Assembly (NCBI RefSeq): GCF_039536325.1
Contig: NZ_BAAAYO010000017.1
Location: 1-64,000, forward strand
Reading direction: 5' to 3'
Source: Paenibacillus_AB hodogayensis
GTDB lineage: Bacteria > Bacillota > Bacilli > Paenibacillales > NBRC-103111
DNA: 64,000 nucleotides
Under the pieces are notes generated by a model, which did no database searches, had not been told where the DNA came from, and saw only the letters and a list, made by a program, of their open reading frames with translations. A program made the position numbers and the translations under genes. Position 1 is the stretch's first letter; every line of letters begins with the position of its first letter. This document shows positions 9,243 to 17,913 of this stretch, piece by piece.

Positions 9243-9479
9243 TGCGATGATCCTCCTGTAAAGTAGATTGTAGATGCAGGGGGTATACCCGAATCTCTCT
9301 ACAGGGCAGGCATCCTCTTACTCATGACGTCATCCGAGGTCGCCTGCTGCAGAGAGTGATTGAAGGTTGGCGGCAAAGGTCATGTGCATATTACATCAAT
9401 TCCTTTCGGATGCATTTGAATTCCATTCTAGTATAGACATTTTCCGGTAATAGGACACGGGAGAAAATCGTTACAGCCG

Positions 9480-9522
9480 AAAAATCCCGCATCCGGGCGG
9501 TTAGCGGCTCTAATGCGGGATG
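9480..9522 (-). terminator. Minus-strand terminator of a lost or small gene
   Basis: ATCCCGCAT/ATGCGGGAT stem (9484-9492 with 9513-9521) followed on the minus strand by a TTTTT run. It directly follows the small frame ending at 9534. Confidence 0.6.
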
Positions 9523-9533
9523 TAATAGGAGGG

Positions 9534-9692
9534 TTAGGCTCGGGGCTGGATCGCCCAATTGCCGCGGCGGAATACCGGCTCCATCGTGCCGTCCGGCAGC
9601 TCGCCGTCGATGTCCATCTTGGCGGATGATGTTTGTTGCAGATGCAACCACATGTTCTTGTCGTTAGACATCCCCTGACGAATGGCCAGCAT
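9534..9692 (-). CDS. Possible small protein or C-terminal gene remnant
   Basis: A minus-strand frame of about 52 codons (ATG at 9692) ends at the TAA 9534-9536 and is followed by a good terminator. Its C-terminal half (MDIDGELPDGTMEPVFRRGN) has the codon usage and acidic/basic pattern of a real protein, but I do not recognise the family. The ATG has only a weak AAGGAA upstream. It stops reading through at 9700, exactly where a plus-strand pseudogene begins, so it may be the tail of a gene cut by a rearrangement. Confidence 0.3.
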   Translation of the reverse strand: MLAIRQGMSNDKNMWLHLQQTSSAKMDIDGELPDGTMEPVFRRGNWAIQPRA

Positions 9693-9703
9693 TTCCTTGC
9701 TTT

Positions 9704-9978
9704 ATTCGTCTGTATGTAGAGAACGGCGATGAGGTGTATTCGCAGGCCATAATGGCTGGCGCTATATCTATGACCAAGCCGACAACCATGGCCTGGGGGG
9801 GAGCGAGGAGGGAGAGTGATTGATCCATTTTGGTAATGTTTGGTGGATAACTTCTAAAGTAGAAGACGTTAGCCCTGAAGAAATGATAGAGCGGTCAAAA
9901 CAGCAAAAGTATATCGATGCTATGGAATACGCCCAGATGAGCTTTAATCCGTTTATGGCGAGCGAGGAAAATAGCTGA
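9704..9978 (+). pseudogene. VOC-family (glyoxalase-like) pseudogene, 3' part with two frameshifts
   Basis: Remnant of a VOC/PhnB-like protein lacking its 5' part. One frame reads IRLYVENGDEVYSQAIMAG and ends after MAWG; deleting one G from the G7 run near 9795-9801 restores the reading into RVIDPF, and deleting one T from the ATTTTGG run near 9827-9831 restores FGNVWWITSKVEDVSPEEM, the typical VOC C-terminal strand. The frame then stays open to TGA at 9976-9978. Both lesions are +1 slips in homopolymers. Confidence 0.75.
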
Positions 9979-10028
9979 AGTCGATGAATTATACCTGTAG
10001 AGAGAAAGTACAAGAAAACCATTATGGT

Positions 10029-10105
10029 ATTCAACTAACGTATACGTTAGCGGAGGAGCTTGCTACAAGGCAGCTCCTCTTTTCTATTGAAGTAACCAGC
10101 AGTTA
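10029..10105 (+). repeat. Dispersed hairpin repeat, copy 1
   Basis: Left unit ATTCAACTAACGTATACG, a 9-bp hairpin GGAGGAGCT/AGCTCCTC with TTTTCT after it, then right unit ATTGAAGTAACC. Same plan as copies at 15979, 21880, 22027, 22271 and 24612. The hairpin with T-run can also work as a terminator. Confidence 0.6.
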
Positions 10106-10314
10106 TGTGTAGCAATCTATAAGCCGGAATTGAACACGGGCTGCCAAATGCTTACGCATGCAAGTATTTACTGGATCACCTTGATATAGGGAGTAAAGCG
10201 AAATGATCCATTTTTTTCACCCTAGTATATGCTGTTCCTTTTCCGAATTTCCCTATATGCCCTTGGTCTATAGTTCTATGCAGAATGGGGGGGGGAGGTT
10301 AGGAAGGGAAGTAG

Positions 10315-11139
10315 CTAGACCCGATGCGTTTTTCTGAAGGCGGACGGCGTGACTCCCATATGCTTCTTGAAGATGTGACTTAAATAGTAGGCGTTCTGGT
10401 AACCAATGTATTCCGAGATTTGATCAAGCGTCATTGTTGTTTCCAGCAGCAGCTGTCTCGCTTTCTCCAAACGCAAATCGGTCAAAAACTGGATCGGGGT
10501 TTGTCCGAAGCTCGCTTTAAACTTCTGGCATAGCCGTGCTGGACTCAGTCGCAATTGTGCGGCAATCTCCTTCAGATCAAAAGGCTCAAAGGCATGCTTG
10601 CGAATGAGGGAGGAGGCTTCGTTCATGATCGGCTCCGGCTGTTTGCCCGCTTGCCATTCTACCGGCCAAGGCCATTTGCTGCACTCCTTCCCATATAACA
10701 ACCAAATATCCTGCATATAGTGACCGCACAGCCACAGCTTAACTTCCTCGCTGAGTCCTTCGGATTGCTTCATCAAGGAATAGTTGCCTGCCAACCGCTT
10801 CGTGTCGGCGATACTCGTTTTGCCGACAAACCGGGGCGGTTCCGCCTGTCCCATGCTCACCATGTCGTTGATCCGCCATCGAACCCGTATCGCAAAAAAA
10901 GTAAGCGGCGATATAACGACCCTGCGCAGAACAGTATTTGCCGGACAAATGATCAAATCGCCGAATGCGGCAATGCCTTTCTCCTCGTTAAATTCATACT
11001 GGAACGACCCGTCAATGACGGCGAAAATGGTCCACTCCTTGCAGGTATCCTCATAAAACAAAAATTTGTCTTTGCGCTCCCAATATCTACAGTATGTGAG
11101 CTGGGGGATCAGAACATGTCGACCCTCTTCGGTATGCAA
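10315..11139 (-). CDS. AraC-family transcriptional regulator
   Basis: Cupin-like N-terminal sensor followed by a C-terminal AraC/XylS double helix-turn-helix (last ~100 residues: FDLKEIAAQLRLSPARLCQK and LDQISEYIGYQNAYYLSHIF). Start set at TTG 11139 because GGAGG lies about 8 bases upstream and the conserved N-terminus (HVLIPQLTYCRYWERKDKF) begins just after it; the ATG at 11265 would add 42 residues that coincide with transposon-like debris. Resulting length is 274. No target gene is obvious; it is transcribed away from the beta-helix gene at 11788, which is a candidate target. Confidence 0.85.
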   Translation of the reverse strand: MHTEEGRHVLIPQLTYCRYWERKDKFLFYEDTCKEWTIFAVIDGSFQYEFNEEKGIAAFGDLIICPANTVLRRVVISPLTFFAIRVRWRINDMVSMGQAEPPRFVGKTSIADTKRLAGNYSLMKQSEGLSEEVKLWLCGHYMQDIWLLYGKECSKWPWPVEWQAGKQPEPIMNEASSLIRKHAFEPFDLKEIAAQLRLSPARLCQKFKASFGQTPIQFLTDLRLEKARQLLLETTMTLDQISEYIGYQNAYYLSHIFKKHMGVTPSAFRKTHRV

Positions 11140-11169
11140 GATCGGCTCCTCCGTTCTGCGAGAGTACCT

Positions 11170-11546
11170 ATCGAGAGAATGAACCTCCCCTACTTTCGCT
11201 GCTCTTAGAAATAGGAAGCCATAACCGTTCCCTTCTACAAACAAACCACGCAACCTCGGCGCCATGGTTCGCTTCGGCTACTCTTCCATCCTCATAGCTG
11301 ATGGTAATCATCAGCTTGCGGCCGTAGACCAACTTGACCCATGCTGAGGCGAATCCGGTATTGGGCGGGTAAGCCTTGGCGTCTGGCTTGTCTGGCGCTG
11401 TCTCTGGCAAAGAGGTACTTGTGGTAGACCGCTTGTACGGATTGCGAGTGCAAGCCGAATTGATGCTTGAGGGCGGATTGCTTGCGCTCCCTCCCTTGAA
11501 TTTCTGTTGAAAATCTGTTCGGAATCTCTGAGACTGATTGTATCAT
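11170..11546 (-). pseudogene. Possible TnpB/IS605-type transposase remnant
   Basis: Two minus-strand frames overlap here. One reads KHQFGLHSQSVQAVYHKYLF followed by RDSARQARR, the other continues with AYPPNTGFASAWVKLVYGRK. The pattern recalls the N-terminal region of TnpB-like proteins, with a frameshift between. No catalytic RuvC or zinc-finger part remains. The remnant abuts the 5' end of the AraC gene. Similarity is from memory and weak. Confidence 0.3.
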
Positions 11547-11734
11547 ACGAGGGCAGGATCCAGGAAGATCAGCCAGGCGTTGCCTTGCCTTGCCGACATT
11601 CAGCCTCTCCCTGTTGAGGAAGGGGACTTCTCTCGGAATTTCGTTAAAATTTATATATAGTCTAGTTTAATTCTCTTTATTTTAAAAGCAATCGGGTTCA
11701 ACTATGCTGAAAGCAGGATCGGCTTGCTTGTTTT

Positions 11735-11749
11735 TTGCAAACGCTTACC
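11735..11749 (+). promoter_or_regulatory. CcpA cre site upstream of the beta-helix gene
   Basis: TTGCAAACGCTTACC matches the cre consensus WTGNAANCGNWNNCW at 14 of 15 positions. It lies 39 bases before the ATG at 11788, a position compatible with catabolite repression of the downstream gene group. Confidence 0.55.
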
Positions 11750-11787
11750 GATACTTGAAACCCAAAACTACCGATGGGAGGTCTATT

Positions 11788-13719
11788 ATGAATCAAGAGA
11801 AAGAAATCGACACAATGAATAAAGTTTTCGATTCGGGAACGGTCAGTGTCAGCAGAAGAAAGCTGCTCGCATCGATTGGCTTGGCAGGCACGGCTTTGGT
11901 CGCAGGCAGTATGTGGAGTGCAGCGAATGTCCAGGGGAAAAGTGTGACAGAAGGGGTATACGGGGCGGAAGAGGAGGGATGTTGTTGGCCCAAGGTAACG
12001 ATTGCCGAGTTGCGCTCCTTATCGACGGCTCCTGCGGAACTGTATGATGTGACAGACCCGGGCAAGGAGGGTGTCTTCCGTTTCGATCCGGCGGACGTGT
12101 CGAGCGCGGATGATACCGGACTGGTCATTGTGTCGGCTACAGGAGCGCGGTTCAAGCGCATTTTCCAAGGAGCGTTCAACGTAAAATGGTTTGGGGCGAA
12201 AGGGGACAACGCGTCTGACGATACACAGTCCATACAAGCGGCTGTGGATGCCGCGCAGAACCGGGGGGCGGTCGTCTACTTTCCGTCTTCCGATTTTTAT
12301 TTGATCTCAAGCCCGATCCTGATTGATTCAAGTAAACGAGGGATTCGTTTGATCGGGGACGACTACAACCGACGGGTCCATTCTTCCGTCATTCGTACGC
12401 ATGCTTCCGTCACGGTGTCGGCTCCGTTGGAGGCGATCTTCAAATTTACGGATACCGAGGTGGGGAATCAATTCGAATTTTCGAATCTCGACATATCCGG
12501 GGACAACAAGACGAAATATGGGATTTATTCCAAAAAAATCGCGCATTCGCTGTTCCGCCGGATTTCCATTAAAGGTACGACCTTGGCCGCGCTTGCTATC
12601 GGCTACGGCTGGTGCAATGACGTGGAGACATGCGAAATATCGTACAACCGCGGCGATGGCATTCAATTTGTTGATGGCGAAATGAACGTCTTTAATGTTG
12701 TGAATACGAAAATATTCACGAATGACGGCATCGGCATCTATTTGTCCAGGAAAGCGCTTGGCGTCCGGATCAACGGCTGCAATATCGAAGGAAACAAAGT
12801 ATGCGGCGTTTTCGCCCGCAATTCGATCATGCCCTTCGATCTGTCTGACAATTACTTCGAAAATAATGGCTCGGTGGGTTATTCGTTTACGAATCCGGTG
12901 CGGTTGGTGAAAGCGCAGATCATTATAAACGGCACGGTCGTAGCAGCCACGGTTGGCAACACGCAGCCGGTCAGCTCCGTTCGGATCGTCAATAATTTCG
13001 CCAGTCTGCGGGATGCCGACTGCTTGGTAGCTTGTTATTCCGCTAAGCTTGGGCTGGAGATCGGCAACAACAGCATCTCCCGCTCGAGCGCTCCTTTCAA
13101 AGCCTACACGCTGCTAAGAACAGGGACGAGCAGGACCGGAATGGGAGCGTGGGTTAACAATCTGAAAATATACGGGAACGGCATCGCTTACGACGAAACA
13201 TACGCTTCGCTGGCGAATTTGCAAATCGACGACTTGGCCGCAGCCAAGACACACCTTCATAAGGCCGAAATTCAAGGTGTCGCGAGAGTAAACTACTCGC
13301 CTGCTCTGGGACAATTCGTTCCCGTCACGATGGGAAGCGGATCGTTTGCTTTGTCGAGTGCCACCTACCGCACCTACGAGGCGTTTGAACTGTCCGGGGC
13401 CGCCAATACGAGCGACTGGGGATTCACGATCGATTTGGCGTTGTATCCGGAGTTAGCGGGCAAGTACGTTTATTTTGCTTTTTATGCGAGAGCTTCGGAG
13501 GCGTCAACGGGTGCTGCGGCCTATTCCAGTCAGTTGGGTCCGAACACGTCAGCCTATTTTGAGAATACGGATTGGCAGCTCGTCTCTTACGTAGACTTAT
13601 TGCCATCCTCGGGAACGGTTTCCTTCGGTATACGGAAACTGTCTGCCCATGCAACCAGTCTCGTTTATGTCGCCCATCCCGTATTGAGCGAGGTTGGGGT
13701 TCCGTACGAATGGTACTGA
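11788..13719 (+). CDS. Tat-exported right-handed beta-helix protein (pectate-lyase superfamily)
   Basis: Predicted secreted carbohydrate-active protein, 643 residues. A twin-arginine signal (VSRRKLLASIG, Arg23-Arg24) is followed by a hydrophobic segment. From about residue 135 the NVKWFGAKGDNASDDT motif marks the start of a pectate-lyase-superfamily beta-helix with repeated short strands to about residue 480; the C-terminal ~150 residues look like a jelly-roll carbohydrate-binding module. ATG 11788 follows GGGAGG with good spacing; the ATG at 11704 would place extra residues before the Tat signal and lacks a binding site. A cre site lies just upstream. The next two genes (isomerase, lipoprotein) probably belong to the same transcript. 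Confidence 0.8.
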   Translation: MNQEKEIDTMNKVFDSGTVSVSRRKLLASIGLAGTALVAGSMWSAANVQGKSVTEGVYGAEEEGCCWPKVTIAELRSLSTAPAELYDVTDPGKEGVFRFDPADVSSADDTGLVIVSATGARFKRIFQGAFNVKWFGAKGDNASDDTQSIQAAVDAAQNRGAVVYFPSSDFYLISSPILIDSSKRGIRLIGDDYNRRVHSSVIRTHASVTVSAPLEAIFKFTDTEVGNQFEFSNLDISGDNKTKYGIYSKKIAHSLFRRISIKGTTLAALAIGYGWCNDVETCEISYNRGDGIQFVDGEMNVFNVVNTKIFTNDGIGIYLSRKALGVRINGCNIEGNKVCGVFARNSIMPFDLSDNYFENNGSVGYSFTNPVRLVKAQIIINGTVVAATVGNTQPVSSVRIVNNFASLRDADCLVACYSAKLGLEIGNNSISRSSAPFKAYTLLRTGTSRTGMGAWVNNLKIYGNGIAYDETYASLANLQIDDLAAAKTHLHKAEIQGVARVNYSPALGQFVPVTMGSGSFALSSATYRTYEAFELSGAANTSDWGFTIDLALYPELAGKYVYFAFYARASEASTGAAAYSSQLGPNTSAYFENTDWQLVSYVDLLPSSGTVSFGIRKLSAHATSLVYVAHPVLSEVGVPYEWY

Positions 13720-13759
13720 ACGCGGGATTGCGGGAACTGAAATAGGAGGGGGACGGAAG

Positions 13760-14596
13760 ATGAAACTGGCCTGTATGACATTGCCTTATGCAACCTGTTC
13801 ACTGGAAAGGGCTTTGGAAGGAATCTCGCGCGCAGGGTTTCGATATATTGGCATCGGGAATCCTCACGCGGGGATTGAATTACCGGATGCGGACGACAGC
13901 CGTGCCATCGGTCAATTGAACGGACTGTTTGCCAGGTACAACTTGCAGCCGCTACAGCTTATGTCTAATGCTCATTTTAAAATCGATCAGCCGATCGAGC
14001 GGGCGAGGCAGCGAATGCAACTAGCGAAAGCGCTGGGAATCAGGGAAATACTTACAATCGGGACGCAAAGCTACCGCTCCTTTCCGTCGGCTCCTCTGAC
14101 AGAGGGGGACATGCAACTGCTAAACCGGGCCTACATCGAACGGTACAAACAAATTGCTGAGGAAGCGGCCGCACGGGACCTCATCATAACGATCAAACCG
14201 CATACCGGCAATACGGCAACCGCCGCGCATATGCTGGAGACCTTGCAGCAGATCGATTCCCCGCATATTCGGGGATGCTACGATCCTGGCAATGTGGAGT
14301 TTTACGAAGGAATTGTTGCCTCTGACGATTTTCCCCAGGTGGCGGAGCGCACGCATTCGCTTATCGCTAAAGATCATCGCGGGGAGCGGGGCGCACGCGA
14401 CTTCCCGATACCCGGCACAGGAGATGTAGATTTCCCGGCTATTTTTACCGTTTTAAAGAGGAGCGGGTTCGAGGGCCATGTATTTTTGGAGCGGGTGGAC
14501 GGACCGACTGTACCCGAACTGATCGATCAGCGAATCGCCGATGCTCGAATGCACCTGGAGCGCATGTTGAAGGAAGCGGGTTTTAAACCGGAATAA
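13760..14596 (+). CDS. Sugar phosphate isomerase/epimerase-like TIM barrel (AP-endonuclease-2 fold)
   Basis: Cytoplasmic 278-residue protein of the xylose-isomerase-like TIM barrel superfamily, which includes keto-sugar epimerases, isomerases and 3-keto-glycoside lyases. Visible family features are the Glu/His/Asp metal-site strands (LTIGTQ, ITIKPHTGN, RGCYDPGNVEF, AKDHRG and a C-terminal HVFLERVDGP). ATG 13760 follows GGAGGGGGA. The gene lies 40 bases after the beta-helix gene and overlaps the longest reading of the following lipoprotein gene by one base, consistent with an operon. The exact substrate cannot be read from sequence. Confidence 0.8.
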   Translation: MKLACMTLPYATCSLERALEGISRAGFRYIGIGNPHAGIELPDADDSRAIGQLNGLFARYNLQPLQLMSNAHFKIDQPIERARQRMQLAKALGIREILTIGTQSYRSFPSAPLTEGDMQLLNRAYIERYKQIAEEAAARDLIITIKPHTGNTATAAHMLETLQQIDSPHIRGCYDPGNVEFYEGIVASDDFPQVAERTHSLIAKDHRGERGARDFPIPGTGDVDFPAIFTVLKRSGFEGHVFLERVDGPTVPELIDQRIADARMHLERMLKEAGFKPE

Positions 14597-14622
14597 TGGA
14601 GACGCGAGGGTGCTCTGATCCT

Positions 14623-15933
14623 ATGTTCAAACAGAGAGCGAGGTTGCTAATCCTCTTAGCAGGAGTAACCGTTATTGTAGGCGCTTGCAGCGGAGGGGCA
14701 AAAGAGGGAGCCGATGTTCCTCAAACGGCTAAGGAAAATCCGGCCGAACGTGTTACGCTAACCTTAGTATCCATTTCCCCTCTCGAGGAGATGGAAGTGG
14801 TTTATTTGGAGCCGCTGCGCAAAAAATATCCGCATCTCGATGTGCGGTACATTCAAACCTCAAAGGCCGACGGCACGACGATTCCCGAACTGCTGGCGGT
14901 CGGCGTCAAGTTCGATCTGTACACCAATTCGCGGGGAGGTTTCGAGGAGGCGCTGCTCGATTACGATCTGAAGTACGATATGAGCGACTTGATTCGCAAA
15001 CAGAACGTCGATATCGGCCATCTGGAGCCGACGGCCATCGAATCAATGAGGCAGATGTTTGGCGGAAAGCTTTACGGCCTTCCCGTAAAGATGAACAGCC
15101 TGCTGCTCTACTACAACAAGACGCTTTTCGATACGTTCGGAGTGCCCTATCCGAAAGACGGGATGTCATGGGCGGAAACGCTCGATTTGGCGAACAGAAT
15201 GACACGTTTGGACGGCAGCGTGCAATATTACGGAATCGGCAGCCACGGTACGGGGGCGATGATCGGCTGGAATCCCTATTCGTTGCCCCTGGTGGACGGG
15301 ACCAAGCGAACACCGACGATTTATACGAGCGCGCAATGGCAGACACTGATCCAAAGCGTACTTCTGAATCCCGTATTTACGAAAGCATACAAGGAAATAG
15401 GGAAAATACCGGATTGGTCCTCGTTCAGCAAGGATCGCCGGGTTGCCATGCTTTTGTACACGGCGGCCGCTCCGCTCGCACTGACGAAAGAGTTTTCGTC
15501 GCTCGATTGGGACATGGTTTCCTTTCCGGTAATGCCCGGCTTGACGGAAATCGGCTCGCAAGTTTCTCCCAATTATTTCGGTGTCACTTCGCTGTCCGAA
15601 CATAAGGAGGCGGCAATGGAAGCGATTAAGTTTTGGACCTCGCTCGAATTTTTTGTCGAAAATTCGAAAGGCGGCACCTTGATGGCTTCGAGAGCTAAGG
15701 AAGTGAGGGAGGCACTTGGATCGGAATCTCCTTTTCCGGATAAAAACTGGAAGGCGGTCACCTATTATCCTTTCGCGCCGCTTGCTGCGACAACGAACGT
15801 TGATTCCAAAGCGAGGAGCATCTACGAGAAGCATCTGAATACACTGCTCGCCGGAACGGTCGATCTCAATACAGGCTTACGCATGATGGCGGAAGAGACG
15901 CAGAAAATGATAGACGAACAGCCGAAGCCATGA
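14623..15933 (+). CDS. Extracellular solute-binding lipoprotein (family 1), orphan
   Basis: Sugar-type ABC receptor, 436 residues. Signal peptide ends in a lipobox with Cys22 (VIVGAC). The body has the features of family-1 solute-binding proteins (LTLVSISPLEEMEVVYLEPL, KLYGLPVKMNSLLLYYNKTL). ATG 14623 is preferred over 14596 because the lipoprotein signal starts there. No permease or ATPase genes follow, so it must share a membrane complex encoded elsewhere or serve as a sensor partner. Context with a secreted beta-helix protein and an isomerase points to an oligosaccharide ligand. Confidence 0.82.
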   Translation: MFKQRARLLILLAGVTVIVGACSGGAKEGADVPQTAKENPAERVTLTLVSISPLEEMEVVYLEPLRKKYPHLDVRYIQTSKADGTTIPELLAVGVKFDLYTNSRGGFEEALLDYDLKYDMSDLIRKQNVDIGHLEPTAIESMRQMFGGKLYGLPVKMNSLLLYYNKTLFDTFGVPYPKDGMSWAETLDLANRMTRLDGSVQYYGIGSHGTGAMIGWNPYSLPLVDGTKRTPTIYTSAQWQTLIQSVLLNPVFTKAYKEIGKIPDWSSFSKDRRVAMLLYTAAAPLALTKEFSSLDWDMVSFPVMPGLTEIGSQVSPNYFGVTSLSEHKEAAMEAIKFWTSLEFFVENSKGGTLMASRAKEVREALGSESPFPDKNWKAVTYYPFAPLAATTNVDSKARSIYEKHLNTLLAGTVDLNTGLRMMAEETQKMIDEQPKP

Positions 15934-15978
15934 GGCGATTGTTAGTGGATGACAAGAACATGCTTTCGAGCCCTTGAT

Positions 15979-16055
15979 CGTTGAAGTAACGGGCACGATA
16001 GTTTAATAATCGATAAAGACGGGGCTGCTGAAATGATTCGGCGGCCCTTTGCCGG
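15979..16055 (+). repeat. Dispersed hairpin repeat, copy 2
   Basis: Left unit CGTTGAAGTAACGGGCACG followed by an imperfect GC-rich hairpin (GGGGCTGCTGAA with TTCGGCGGCCC, 16021-16047). The right unit is not clear. It accounts for part of the 310-base gap after the solute-binding protein gene; the rest of the gap (16060-16200) is AT-rich and I see nothing in it. Confidence 0.5.
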
Positions 16056-16244
16056 ATCGCTTCATCCAACCGAAGCGTTACAGCATTCGGTTCGCTCCCA
16101 ATGCCCCGTCCAATACAGCATGTTCATCGGTGTTAAAAGAAATAAACCATTAGACTGAAAATTATCAAGACCTAAACTTAAGAAAATCAAATAACATAAC
16201 GAAAAAGGTGGCGATAGCGACGGTGATCTGATCCCTTGAAGCAT

Positions 16245-16994
16245 TCAAACGGTAACGGGCGCTGATTTTGTAACAGGCAGAACGAATTGGAACGGGACAT
16301 CGTAGCCCTTTAACGTTACATTTACAGTCAAGTCAAACTGATCAGGGAACTGGACAGTCGTCTGTGTTGTGCGCGGCTCATAATAAGTGCTGAAAACCTC
16401 AACGATTAGGCTGGAAGCAGTCTCACCGTCCATGTGTTCGTAATTCCAGAGCAGAGGTTGGCCTTTATAGAGGACCTCAAACTTATCTACCGACCCTTTA
16501 TTGGCATCGGATGGCGGCGAATTGGGCTCCGAAGCCAGACGGTTTCCAGGAGTGGTTATGTTCATGAGAATTCGGGTCCCGTCAAATAACAACGTTGGAA
16601 TATTCATAGTCACCTTGCCATGGGTCACGCTTTGGTTTACGTTTGTGATGAAATCCTCGGCTTGTTGAACACCGGGATCTGCGTTTTTTTCGCTCCATAA
16701 TGAATAGATTTGTCCCAGTACCGGAATTTGCTTGAGTGCATCAGCTATTGCGGGCGATACAAAGCCGGAAGCAATGAATGTAACTCCAAGTATTGCAGCG
16801 ACTGAAGTGGAAACCCACCATTTATTAAAAGTTCTTGATACATCTATCTTTCTCGGAATGGGGGAAATGGAATTATCGGTTTCCCTGATGATTTGGTAAG
16901 TCTTATTCAGCTTGGAGCGGGCAATATCAGATAACTGATCGGGAAGTAGGCTTTGGCAGTTCTTTAATTGTTCTTCTAACTTAGTGTTCACCAT
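16245..16994 (-). CDS. DUF4179-type membrane anti-sigma factor, probably shortened
   Basis: Predicted partner of the adjacent ECF sigma factor. The N-terminal ~65 residues are cytoplasmic, one membrane helix follows (WWVSTSVAAILGVTFIASG, about residues 59-78), then an extracytoplasmic DUF4179 region. ATG at 16994 has GGGAG at good spacing and overlaps the sigma gene stop. Relatives usually continue for another 100 or more residues after the sequence corresponding to VPFQFVLPVTKS; here the frame ends seven residues later next to repeat-like DNA (16205-16262), so the C-terminal domain seems lost. Whether it still controls the sigma factor is open. Confidence 0.75.
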   Translation of the reverse strand: MVNTKLEEQLKNCQSLLPDQLSDIARSKLNKTYQIIRETDNSISPIPRKIDVSRTFNKWWVSTSVAAILGVTFIASGFVSPAIADALKQIPVLGQIYSLWSEKNADPGVQQAEDFITNVNQSVTHGKVTMNIPTLLFDGTRILMNITTPGNRLASEPNSPPSDANKGSVDKFEVLYKGQPLLWNYEHMDGETASSLIVEVFSTYYEPRTTQTTVQFPDQFDLTVNVTLKGYDVPFQFVLPVTKSAPVTV

Positions 16995-17524
16995 GTCGCA
17001 ACTCCCTTTTCTTGATGGATTTGAGATGAATGCTTTAGCTTTTTGCGGGCGCGATGCAGCCGGGTCTTCACGGCTATCGTAGAAATTTCGAGAATGTCAG
17101 AAATTTGACTGATCGGCATGTCCTGTAGATAATGAAGGAGAATGACAATCCGTAGGTTCTCCTCAAGATGTTGAACGGCATCCCACAATTCGATTTTCTC
17201 ATAATCCTTGGAAGTGGAAGGGATGTCGGGAAGCTCTCCATAAGGGAGGACTCTTGAGCTGCTTTTGACCATTTTGTTGCATTCATTAATAAGAATCCGG
17301 AAGATCCACGTTTTGAAAAAAGTGGGCTCTCTGAGTGTGTGGATGGACTTAAAGGCTTTAAGCATCGTCTCCTGCAGGGCATCTGCACAATCTTCGTCTT
17401 TATTGACGATGGACCTTGCAGTTCTATATAAAGGTAACTCTATCTCTTGCATCAACTGCATGAATGCTTCAGGGTCCCCAGCTTTGGCTTTGACGACAAT
17501 AGGAACTGTATGCAAGGGCTTCAC
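16988..17524 (-). CDS. ECF-family RNA polymerase sigma factor
   Basis: Sigma-70 family, 178 residues, of the kind paired with DUF4179 anti-sigma proteins in Bacillales. Region 2 is recognisable around RTARSIVNKDEDCADALQET, and region 4 near the C-terminus contains LHYLQDMPISQISDILEIS and the DNA-recognition helix AVKTRLHRARKKL. The start is GTG at 17524 with a weak binding site. The stop codon overlaps the ATG of the anti-sigma gene, which is typical of co-translated sigma/anti-sigma pairs. Such operons are usually autoregulated; I could not confirm a self-type promoter upstream. Confidence 0.9.
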   Translation of the reverse strand: MKPLHTVPIVVKAKAGDPEAFMQLMQEIELPLYRTARSIVNKDEDCADALQETMLKAFKSIHTLREPTFFKTWIFRILINECNKMVKSSSRVLPYGELPDIPSTSKDYEKIELWDAVQHLEENLRIVILLHYLQDMPISQISDILEISTIAVKTRLHRARKKLKHSSQIHQEKGVATW

Positions 17525-17913
17525 CTGCTTTCTTGACTAGAAGTATTAGAATGTTCGTAACGTTACATATATTAGATCGGGTAGGTATCTAGAAGGTTAC
17601 ATGGGTCCGAGCTAAAAGCTCCGCACAAGCATGTTGTGATGCGGAACGCTGATGGTGCAGGCTTAAGTGTCGGATGATAGGAATATTACCATATTGCCGA
17701 TTTTGACAAGATACTTACCACATTCCCTATACTTTCAATGAGCTTCTTCGTAACAAGAATATGGTCTGCACTGAACCCGCATTAATTGCGGGTTTTCTTT
17801 TTTAGCGGTCCAGATTCTTGTCAAAAGTCAATGTCTAGAATCTATACCGCTAACGAAATAGGCCAAGAATATGTTCCAGTGGCCGATGATGATTAAGCTA
17901 ACAATCGATTTAT
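17525..17913. other. Intergenic region with one orphan terminator
   Basis: No gene recognised. It should hold the ECF sigma promoter on the minus strand. A plus-strand terminator at 17774-17803 has no intact gene before it, suggesting a deleted gene. Confidence 0.5.
17774..17803 (+). terminator. Rho-independent terminator without an intact upstream gene
   Basis: AACCCGCA/TGCGGGTT stem with TTAAT loop and TTCTTTTTT after it. Confidence 0.7.

Noticed and set aside
10276..10300. Run of nine G residues near 10287
   Set aside because: Simple homopolymer without associated feature; possibly assembly-sensitive.
15166..15834. 222-codon minus-strand frame
   Set aside because: Opposite strand of the orphan lipoprotein gene with no domain.
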